Part shown: positions 7,201 to 11,844 of the stretch, piece after piece
Layout: each line of letters begins with the position of its first letter
Numbering within the stretch: the first letter of the stretch is position 1
DNA from: Planctomycetaceae bacterium
Lineage (GTDB): Bacteria; Planctomycetota; Planctomycetia; Pirellulales; Thermoguttaceae
DNA length: 15,954 nt
Assembly (NCBI GenBank): GCA_031287585.1
Contig: JAITST010000373.1
Span: forward strand, 1 to 15,954
Direction of reading: 5' to 3'
Program-made: the position numbers and the translations under genes
The notes under the pieces: model-generated
The model's input: only the letters and a program-made list of their open reading frames with translations
Databases searched by the model: none
What the model was told of the DNA's origin: nothing

Positions 7201-9437
7201 AATACGCTTGTCGTGCTGGCACAACGGGACCTTATGCGAGTGTTTTGTATGCAGCGGCTTGGTATGGCGAATACAAAGAGTATGGCTACAAACAGAATGG
7301 GACGCATGAGGTCGGCACGAGGGAGCCGAATGCGTGGGGGTTGTATGATATGCACGGTAATGTGAGTGAGTGGTGTTGGGATTGGTATGGCGATTATCCT
7401 ACAAGGAACGTAACTGACCCTATTGGTGCTTCATCAGGGGCGGGGATCGTGAATCGCGGCGGGGCGTGGGACGAGGGCGCGAGGCGTTGCCGGTCTGCGA
7501 ATCGGAATTTCAACACGCCGGAGAGCCGGCTCGTCAATCTCGGCTGCCGCTTGTCCCTTACGGACTCCGATTTCGAAAATAAAGCTAATGAAGAGACCTT
7601 ATCCAATCAAACTTCTACACCACGTACAATTCCTACAAATCCACCGGTCGCAGTTCAACTGGTTGAAAATGGCTCGGCGGCTACGTTAAAAGCGGGTGAT
7701 AAAAAAGAACTAACGATAAAGGGGATCAAATACGTTTTTCGTTATTGTCCTGCCGGAACGTTTACGATGGGTAGTCCTTCCGACGAAAGGGACAGGGACC
7801 AAGATGAAGTTCAGCACGAAGTAACATTGACGAAAGGCTTTTGGCTTGGCGAGACGGAAGTAACGCAGCCGCAGTGGAAAGCGGTAATGGGTAGTAATCC
7901 GAGTCCTTTCGAGGGGACAAACCCGCCAGTGGAGAAGGTTAGTTGGAATAATTGTCAGGAATTTATTGCAAAGTTAAACGGACTTGGCGTTGCTCCGAAC
8001 GGTTACAAATTTGCGTTACCTACGGAGGCGCAGTGGGAATATGCCTGCCGTGCTGGCACAACGGGACCTCGTGCGGGCGACTTGGACGCAATGGCTTGGA
8101 TTGTGAGTCCGCTTCGAGGGACGCACGAGGTTGGCGTGAAGGAGCCGAACGCTTGGGGCTTGTATGATATGTACGGTAACGTGAGTGAGTGGTGTCAGGA
8201 TTGGCATGGTGATTATTCTACTGGTCGCGTAACCGACCCTGTTGGTCCTGCATCTGGGGAGTACCGTATTAAACGCGGCGGGATGGAAAACCACGATACC
8301 GCAAAGTCTTTCCGATCGGCGAATCGGGACAGAGGAAATCCGCAGATGCGGTTCTTTCACGACGGCTTCCGTCTGACCCTTACGGACACTGGTTTTGGAA
8401 AGAAAACTAACGTGGAATCTTTACTTGGTCAAACTTCTACACAACCATCAACAACTCAACTGGTCACAGCCCAACCGGTGGAAAATGGCTCGGCGGCTAA
8501 GTTAAAGGCGGGCGATAAAAAAGAACTAACGATGAAGGGGATCAAGTACGTTTTCCGTTATTGTCCCGCCGGAACGTTTACGATGGGCATTGGCGAAAAT
8601 AACGTGGCGGCAGCACGCGAAGTTACTTTGACGAAGGGCTTTTGGCTTGGTGAAACGGAAGTAACTCAGGAGCAGTGGGAAGTGGTGATGGGTAGTAAGC
8701 CGAGTTCTTTCAAGGGGGCAAACCTTCCAGTGGAAACGATAGATTGGAGTGATTGCCAAAATTTTACATGGAAGTTAAACCAACTTGGCGTTGCTCCTCG
8801 TGGTTACAGGTTTGCGTTACCTACGGAGGCGCAGTGGGAATACGCTTGTCGTGCTGGCAGTACAACGGCGTATTGTTTCGGCGATGACTGGGATAAATTG
8901 GAACGGTATGCTTGGTTTAGCGGACACAAGGATCAAGATGATTTTTTTCAATCGCGAAACAAAGCAAGCGAAGAACAGGCGAGGCTTATACACGAATTTA
9001 CTCTAGCGAACAAAGAACGCAAAGAAGGTGAAATAAATACGGAAGAATTTTACCGCGAAGCGAACAAAGCGATCCATGAGCGGGAAAAATCTCTTTTTAA
9101 GTCGGGTATTACAACGCATCCAGTCGGGACGAAGGAGCCGAACGCTTGGGGTTTGTACGATATGCACGGTAACGTGTCGGAGTGGTGCCACGATTGGTTT
9201 GATGTTTATCCTACCGGAAACGTAACTAACCCTACGGGCCCCTCATCAATTCCTAGCCATAGAATACATGTGTCTCGCGGCGGGGCGTGGTGGAACAATG
9301 CGAGCGATTGCCAGTCGGCGATTCGGGTTCGGGGTGGTAACGCGATACCGGAAAGGATGCCGGAAACATTCTACTATCGCCTTCCCCCACGCAGTAACAT
9401 CGGATTCCGTCTATCCCTTGTGATGCCCTCGCATTAG
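4230..9437 (+). CDS. Secreted protein with six tandem FGE-sulfatase (SUMF1/CLec-fold) domains and DGR-like variable regions
   Basis: The frame is open from a TTG at 4176. The first ATG is 4230, used here; ATGs at 4272 and 4278 are alternatives (GAGAG lies 7 nt before 4278), and no good Shine-Dalgarno settles it. A signal peptide follows a long N-region (RLRCFSIAILAAMIFLSAQG, then AMA before the cut). Six domains begin at 4515, 5346, 6054, 6849, 7689 and 8505. Each has KAGxxKELT, YCPAGTF.MG, LPTEAQWEY, NAWG.YDM.GNVSEW and a final RGG...GxRLS block. Ser/Thr/Pro/Asn-rich linkers of about 30-40 residues separate most of them. The paired catalytic cysteines of true formylglycine-generating enzymes are not conserved, so a binding role is likelier than sulfatase activation. 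The RGG-to-RLS blocks are hypervariable in the style of diversity-generating retroelement targets. The gene faces against the surrounding phage genes and has its own promoter at 4003-4031. Confidence 0.92.
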   Translation: MTNWYYCDGKVAERMGMANNNLLKYPSKNNSSSIFLNRRKTPPFIALPRAFYYFTDTKRLRCFSIAILAAMIFLSAQGMNQAMAQKQQDSPSVPHKAGDKKELTIKGIKYVFRWCPAGTFMMGSPSGEEGRDYKRSYDKSYDEVQHEVTLTKGFWLGEAEVTQEQWKAVMGRNPSHRKGMGANRPVERVSWEDCQAFVARLNELDVAPSGYKFSLPTEAQWEYACRAGTTGPYAGDLDAMAWCKLIGGTAPREVGTKQSNAWGFYDMQGNVSEWCQDWYGNYPTGNITDPTGAASGARRVNRGGSDAISCRSAARSSNPPGYRDNYLGCRLSFTDSDFGKKTNVDTLSTQTSAQPTISTNQLVTDQPVENGLKAGEVKELTIKGMKWRFRYCPAGTFTMGSPFDEKGRGDNEVQREVTLTKGFYMGETEVTQEQWEAVMGRNPSIFNKGANLPVEGVSCDDCQKFVAKLNELDVAPSGYKFALPTEAQWEYACRAGTTGPYAGDLDAMAWREKTTHPVGTKQPNAYGFYDMHGNVSEWCKDWYGDYWSGKVTDPTGPSSGTYRVFRGAGDSRSARREFGNPDSRGCGCRLSLLPIAVQPFESGSAATLKAGEMKELTIKDVKWRFRYCPAGTFTMGSPSDEEGRFDGEVQHEVTLTKGFYMGETEVTQEQWEAVMGSNPSASKGDYLPVENISWDDCQAFVAKLNDLDIAPRGYKFALPTEAQWEYTCRVGNDLDRSAGVNKGKNTRDVGMEQSNAWGLYDMQGNVAEWCQDWLDVYGGDVTDPVGASSGTYRAFRGGACNSDAKYCRAAFRNGNTPEFRHNLIGCRLSLTASDLEKKTNVNTVSNQTSTALTIPTSPSIDVRPLGNGSAAALKAGDKKELTIKGIKYVFRYCPAGTFTMGSPSGEKGRYDDEVQHEVTLTRGFWLGETEVTQEQWKAVMGHNPSYHNGANIHPVERVGLADCKEFIARLNGLGVAPSGYKFSLPTEAQWEYACRAGTTGPYASVLYAAAWYGEYKEYGYKQNGTHEVGTREPNAWGLYDMHGNVSEWCWDWYGDYPTRNVTDPIGASSGAGIVNRGGAWDEGARRCRSANRNFNTPESRLVNLGCRLSLTDSDFENKANEETLSNQTSTPRTIPTNPPVAVQLVENGSAATLKAGDKKELTIKGIKYVFRYCPAGTFTMGSPSDERDRDQDEVQHEVTLTKGFWLGETEVTQPQWKAVMGSNPSPFEGTNPPVEKVSWNNCQEFIAKLNGLGVAPNGYKFALPTEAQWEYACRAGTTGPRAGDLDAMAWIVSPLRGTHEVGVKEPNAWGLYDMYGNVSEWCQDWHGDYSTGRVTDPVGPASGEYRIKRGGMENHDTAKSFRSANRDRGNPQMRFFHDGFRLTLTDTGFGKKTNVESLLGQTSTQPSTTQLVTAQPVENGSAAKLKAGDKKELTMKGIKYVFRYCPAGTFTMGIGENNVAAAREVTLTKGFWLGETEVTQEQWEVVMGSKPSSFKGANLPVETIDWSDCQNFTWKLNQLGVAPRGYRFALPTEAQWEYACRAGSTTAYCFGDDWDKLERYAWFSGHKDQDDFFQSRNKASEEQARLIHEFTLANKERKEGEINTEEFYREANKAIHEREKSLFKSGITTHPVGTKEPNAWGLYDMHGNVSEWCHDWFDVYPTGNVTNPTGPSSIPSHRIHVSRGGAWWNNASDCQSAIRVRGGNAIPERMPETFYYRLPPRSNIGFRLSLVMPSH
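4515..5228 (+). repeat. FGE-like domain 1 of 6; variable segment 5133-5228
   Basis: Domain 1 runs from KAGDKKEL to GCRLSF. It has a slightly longer loop after MGSPSGEEG than its sisters (DYKRSYDKSYDE). The variable segment has agt before the CRS codons, gct at 5169, tac before and gac after the next cgg, and ctc before ggc-tgc. All of these can be reached from AAT, AAC or ATC codons by changes at A only. Confidence 0.85.
5346..6005 (+). repeat. FGE-like domain 2 of 6; variable segment 5925-6005
   Basis: This is the shortest domain. Its variable segment is shortened: RGAGD runs straight into SRSARR, and RGCGCRL lacks about two residues. Variable codons include cgt at 5952, ttc, ggc, and after the second Arg ggc-tgc. 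The linker to domain 3 is also short and lacks the KKTNV element seen after domains 1, 3 and 5. Confidence 0.85.
6054..6719 (+). repeat. FGE-like domain 3 of 6; variable segment 6615-6719
   Basis: This domain has KAGEMKEL to GCRLSL. The central AGTTGPYAGD loop is replaced by GNDLDRSAGVNKGK. Variable codons include tat at 6645, ttt at 6660, ggc, ttc before and cac after the next cgg, and ctc-atc before ggt-tgc. The framework codons acg-ccg-gag between them match domain 4 exactly. Confidence 0.85.
6849..7559 (+). repeat. FGE-like domain 4 of 6; variable segment 7455-7559
   Basis: The start of this domain is identical to domain 5 for 67 bases (6844-6910 versus 7684-7750), exactly 840 bp apart, which points to recent duplication or gene conversion. 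Variable codons include gac, gag, ggc, cgt at 7485, aat at 7500, ttc, agc before and ctc after the next cgg, gtc and aat. The framework RGGAW...RCRSANR is closest to the usual pattern of FGE-type variable domains. Confidence 0.85.
7689..8381 (+). repeat. FGE-like domain 5 of 6; variable segment 8274-8381
   Basis: The domain has KAGDKKEL to GFRLTL and a VTQPQW variant in place of VTQEQW. Its variable segment is the most divergent from domains 1, 3 and 4 (RGGMENHDTAKSFRSANR). It still shows NNT at 8307 (tct) and 8322 (aat), and NNC after the next cgg (ttc). It keeps Phe in GFRL, whereas domains 1-4 have Cys. Confidence 0.85.
8505..9434 (+). repeat. FGE-like domain 6 of 6; variable segment 9276-9419, with charged insertion
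   Basis: This domain is the longest. A strongly charged, probably helical insertion of about 60 residues (about 8914-9110, including FTLANKERKEGEINTEEFY and NKAIHEREKSLF) sits in the loop that in the sister domains has about 10-15 residues. The early loop is shortened (MGIGENNVAAARE). The variable segment has gat at 9306 and att at 9321 and carries an extra stretch (GNAIPERMPETFYYRLPP) before NIGFRLSL. Confidence 0.85.
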
Positions 9438-9529
9438 AAAATTGCTATGAATTTACCCCGAAGTATTGGAGGATTTCGGTTAGTAGGGAGTGCAGTTCCG
9501 CCTTGTACTTTGTCCTGCATCGGACTCAT
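9434..9529 (-). pseudogene. Start of a truncated phage gene, coupled to DUF2190
   Basis: An ATG at 9529-9527 overlaps the TGA stop of the DUF2190 gene (9528-9526) in an ATGA arrangement, the usual sign of translational coupling in phage operons. The frame gives 31 residues (MSPMQDKVQGGTALPTNR and on) and stops at 9436-9434, inside the last codons of the plus-strand six-domain gene. The short length and abrupt end suggest that the rest of the gene was lost when the cassette arrived. It could also be chance; no family is recognised. No hairpin-plus-U-run terminator is evident between the two converging genes. Confidence 0.35.
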
Positions 9530-9846
9530 CCGATTCGCACTCTGACAGTTGTTGCGTCGGCTGCTGCCGCAGAGACGGCAACGCCAATAAGAGTATTACC
9601 GGTTGCGTTAATGACCGCCTTCTTTGCAGCTGCGTCCCAGTAAATCTTGTTGCCGAGCGGAACAGCAACGTTGACCTTTTCGATGTCGTACACGCCGACA
9701 ACGTGAACCGCGCCGATGGTACCGGCGATGATGTCTGTTTTCGTGATACCGATGAGAGAACCGAGAACGACCACCGTTCCCGCTGCGGTATCGGCTTCGG
9801 GCAAAAAATCAATCGCCCGCCCTTCGTGAATATATCGTGCCTGCAT
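9526..9846 (-). CDS. DUF2190 family phage capsid-associated protein
   Basis: The 106-residue product begins MQARYIHEGRAIDFLPEAD and has the hallmarks of DUF2190: an N-terminal 'G..idf.p.adv.aG.vVvlGsliGitk.dI.aG..G' segment, 'GVYDieK', 'iYWDaaakkav' and a C-terminal 'lIGvavsAAA.dattVrVRi'. The family is small, beta-rich and found beside capsid genes; some members are thought to cement or decorate phage heads. The start is the ATG at 9846-9844, with no clear Shine-Dalgarno sequence. No major capsid, portal or protease gene is adjacent, which indicates decay or rearrangement of the phage block. Confidence 0.85.
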   Translation of the reverse strand: MQARYIHEGRAIDFLPEADTAAGTVVVLGSLIGITKTDIIAGTIGAVHVVGVYDIEKVNVAVPLGNKIYWDAAAKKAVINATGNTLIGVAVSAAAADATTVRVRIG

Positions 9847-9893
9847 AATGAGTAGATAGTTGATAGTGTAAAATGGATCGTGAAAAAAAAATC

Positions 9894-10103
9894 GTAACCG
9901 TTCACTCTATGGTTTATTTCACACGAAGGCATCAAGGCACGAAGGATTTCAAAAAGCACTGTTTTTTGACTACGGAGCAAACGGAACATACGGACACTAA
10001 ATTCCGAGCATTCCGTTATTCCGCGTGTTCCGTAGTTTAAGAGTCCTATCTTTGCGCCTTCGTGCCTTCGTGTGAAAATAAAATGATGACAGTGAACGCT
10101 TAC
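9894..10103. repeat. Three-layer nested inverted repeat
   Basis: Outer arms: GTAACCGTTCACT (9894-9906) and the complement AGTGAACGCTTAC (10091-10103), one mismatch. Middle arms: 9913-9945 (TTTATTTCACACGAAGGC, then AAGGCACGAAGG) and 10057-10083 (CCTTCGTGCCTTCGTGTG, then AAAATAAA). Inner arms: 9969-9994 (ACTACGGA, then AACGGAACATACGGA) and 10012-10036 (TCCGTTATTCCGCGTG, then TTCCGTAGT). The element occupies most of the gap between DUF2190 and the next fragment and has no ORF. It resembles dispersed palindromic intergenic repeats; it could be a miniature non-autonomous element or an RNA-forming structure. Confidence 0.75.
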
Positions 10104-10124
10104 AGAAATTGTTGGAAACGAAAA

Positions 10125-10317
10125 CTATGTTGTGGTTCCGCCGCCATAATCCCCGATGATGCCGAGTTTTTCAATGCCCATTAAAAAGGACAAGTCAGGC
10201 AGGATTTGAGCAACGGGAATTGCCAAACAGCGACGATTCGGCGTTGTGCGTTGACGAGGTGAACGCCGTGTGCGAGCGGGAGGAAGTAATGTTGACAAAT
10301 CCGTGAAAGATGATTTG
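10125..10317 (-). pseudogene. Possible 3' fragment of a phage gene
   Basis: One minus-strand frame, open across this stretch and ending at TAG 10127-10125, finishes with a protein-like tail (AIPVAQILPDLSFLMGIEKL, then GIIGDYGGGTTT). The upstream part (PPARTRRSPRQRTT) is less convincing, and the neighbouring frame (AHGVHLVNAQRRIVAVWQF) looks as good, which would fit a frameshifted remnant. It is cut off on its 5' side by the promoter module that begins near 10317. No family is recognised, and the region may be non-coding. Confidence 0.25.
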
Positions 10318-10458
10318 AAACGGTCTTGACAGCGTTTCGGAATTGCGATAAACTATTCCCTCGACAATCCATTGTCGGAAGTGGGGTGAAGGTCTTTTGT
10401 TTGTACTTACACCAAACACTTACCTTTTTTGCGAGAGCAAAATTTGGACAGTGCAGTT
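10317..10458 (+). promoter_or_regulatory. Promoter and leader module, copy 2
   Basis: TTGACA (10326-10331), the same 17-bp spacer as copy 1 (GCGTTTCGGAATTGCGA) and TAAACT (10349-10354). The predicted 5'-end hairpin is CGACAA-TCCA-TTGTCG (10362-10377). The closing pair is C-G where copy 1 has T-A, and the loop differs while the stem is kept. The shared leader words AAGGTCTTTTGTTTG and GAGCAAAATTTG follow, with a deletion of about eight bases relative to copy 1. The module ends 43 bp before the ATG at 10501, which it should drive. Confidence 0.8.
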
Positions 10459-10500
10459 AAAAGGTTATCAAATCAAAAATCAATTGGTTGGGAGGAACTT

Positions 10501-11100
10501 ATGGCAAATAGTAATAAGTATGCAGAATTCTGGAAATGGTTCGAAAATAACAGCGAAATGGTTTTCAATTTTGAAAACGATATGGAGAAAACATTTGATT
10601 TATTGGGCAATGAACTGAAAAAGATTGATGAAAATTTAACTTTTGAATTTGGCCCCATAGAAAACAATAAACGGGAATTTATTGTAAGTGCCGATGGTAT
10701 AAAAGATTCATTTGGAGAAGTGGAAAAATTATATAATCAAAAACCAGAACTTGAAAAATGGACAATAATAAAATTCAGACCAAGAAGAAACGGTAGTTAT
10801 AGTATAAAAATAGATAATATATCACTTTCCCCCGATGATGTTTATTTCAAATTATTTCAAGACGATTCAAAGGTTGGGATACTTGCTTTTATAAAAAATT
10901 ACAACGAAAATACTAAAGTATATAATAAAATGGTATTTTTATTGCTCGATCAATTGCTTGGCGAATATGATGTGGAAACAAAAGTTGGGGCGATAGAAAT
11001 TTCAGATTTTGATTCTAACTATTTTCCAAACTCATCACCTTTTAATATGTTGCCTAAAAATTTTGATTATGTATATGAAAAAATAAATAATGAAAAATAA
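10501..11100 (+). CDS. Hypothetical protein, AT-rich cargo gene
   Basis: The ATG at 10501 is chosen because GGAGG lies at 10491-10495, five bases upstream, the clearest Shine-Dalgarno sequence in the window; an in-frame ATG at 10429 would put the start inside the repeated leader. The product has 199 residues, no signal peptide and no membrane segment. The N-terminus is acidic and aromatic (YAEFWKWFENN). The middle reads LTFEFGPIENNKREFIVSA with IIKFRPRRNGS, and a later block is FLLLDQLLGEYDVETKVGAI. These conserved-looking blocks suggest a soluble alpha/beta protein of a widespread uncharacterised family, but I cannot name it. The gene is visibly far more AT-rich than its neighbours and runs against the phage genes, which suggests recent transfer. 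Confidence 0.85.
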   Translation: MANSNKYAEFWKWFENNSEMVFNFENDMEKTFDLLGNELKKIDENLTFEFGPIENNKREFIVSADGIKDSFGEVEKLYNQKPELEKWTIIKFRPRRNGSYSIKIDNISLSPDDVYFKLFQDDSKVGILAFIKNYNENTKVYNKMVFLLLDQLLGEYDVETKVGAIEISDFDSNYFPNSSPFNMLPKNFDYVYEKINNEK

Positions 11101-11219
11101 TGGGGACGGTAGTACGGCACAGAACAGGTCTGTATATGCATCGGGCGCAGTAGTGCCGTCGGCTCACACCGCCCTTTGTGTGTTTTTTCTCCGGCACATT
11201 TTTGCGGCAACGCCTCAAA

Positions 11220-11315
11220 TCAAAAGACCGGTACAAAGGGCAGGGAGAATTCGTGCCGGTTCAATTCCGCAGTAACCGCTTGTGCTATTTGTGTAGAAAT
11301 CTCATCGCTCTGCAA
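11220..11315 (-). pseudogene. Broken tail-completion-type gene, N-terminal part
   Basis: A TTG at 11315-11313 overlaps the end of the preceding gene (stop at 11304-11302), as in coupled phage genes. The frame reads LQSDEISTQIAQAVTAELNR, then HEFSLPFVPVF, and stops at 11220. An amphipathic 'I...IA.AV.aELN.h.FS.PF' start is typical of small phage tail-terminator or completion proteins, which are normally over 120 residues long. In another frame just downstream, RSFDLRRC could continue the protein, so a frameshift is likely before loss of the rest towards 11101. The stretch 11101-11219 shows no other feature. Confidence 0.4.
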
Positions 11316-11646
11316 TCGAATGTTTTGCTGCCGTCCTACGCAGAAATTGTGTGTGAATTCTTCGCCGAATCTGATGCGGATCGCACCACGTCCAGCAGCC
11401 GGTACCGAGGTCAATGACTTCGTAGATGCTTTCTTGTACAATAATCCGGTCGCCGGTTTGCAGTTCGAAAGGCAACACGGTTGCCTCAATCAAAAAATCC
11501 GTCGTATGAGAAGAGACAGTGAAACCGCTCTCATCAACGATTTCGTATCTCGTTCTTCCAAGCAACGCGCCAACCGGATACTTTTTATTGTCACGGCAAT
11601 ACATCACCGGCGAAGAGGCGAATTGTTTTTGTTGACGAGAAAGCCA
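11302..11646 (-). pseudogene. 5'-truncated phage head-tail joining-type protein
   Basis: The frame is open from a TAA at 11649-11647 to the stop at 11304-11302. An internal GTG (11607) or ATG (11604) could still start a protein of about 100 residues. The visible sequence WLSRQQKQFASSPVMYCRD, then YPVGALLGRTRYEI, TTDFLI, GDRIIVQESIYEVIDLG and WCDPHQIRRRIHT follows a pattern I know from prophage proteins near head-tail connector genes: a Trp-Leu N-terminal helix, a 'Y.RG' strand, 'DflI', 'GDrI...YEV' and 'RiHT' at the end. Because the N-terminal helix is already present upstream of the GTG, the original start was lost at the junction with the plus-strand cassette whose promoter is at 11682-11710. 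Confidence 0.55.
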
Positions 11647-11681
11647 TTAAAATCCGCTCATCAAATAATTACAAAATGCTA

Positions 11682-11710
11682 TTGCATTTATTTCTGGTTT
11701 GTGTTACAAT
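11682..11710 (+). promoter_or_regulatory. Sigma70-type promoter with extended -10, for the DUF362 operon
   Basis: TTGCAT (11682-11687), a 17-bp spacer and TACAAT (11705-11710), with TG one base before the -10 box (TGT-TACAAT), make a strong extended -10 promoter. It begins 35 bp past the truncated end of the minus-strand phage gene and leads, after about 130 nt, into the gene at 11845. Confidence 0.7.
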
Positions 11711-11844
11711 GTTCCCGTTTCGTTTTCGGTGTTCCGGTATAACGCAGAGAACGTTAGAACGGCTTGATGCAAAAATCGCAGGTTATGAATAACGAGTCGT
11801 TCCAGCAGAAAAAAACTAAAACAACGTTAATCGAAAGGAAAACA

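Noticed and set aside
4515..9437. Active sulfatase-activating enzyme (FGE)
   Set aside because: The cysteine pair needed for formylglycine formation is not conserved in the six domains.
9480..9989. Longer minus-strand frame (169 aa) over the DUF2190 gene
   Set aside because: It overlaps DUF2190 in another frame and runs through the nested inverted repeat; its composition is Arg/Ser-rich and unlike a protein, whereas the 106-aa frame matches a known family.
11176..11742. Plus-strand 188-aa frame between the AT-rich gene and the DUF362 operon
   Set aside because: It is antisense to the head-tail-type remnant, whose minus-strand reading shows a coherent family pattern; no promoter or Shine-Dalgarno sequence supports the plus frame.
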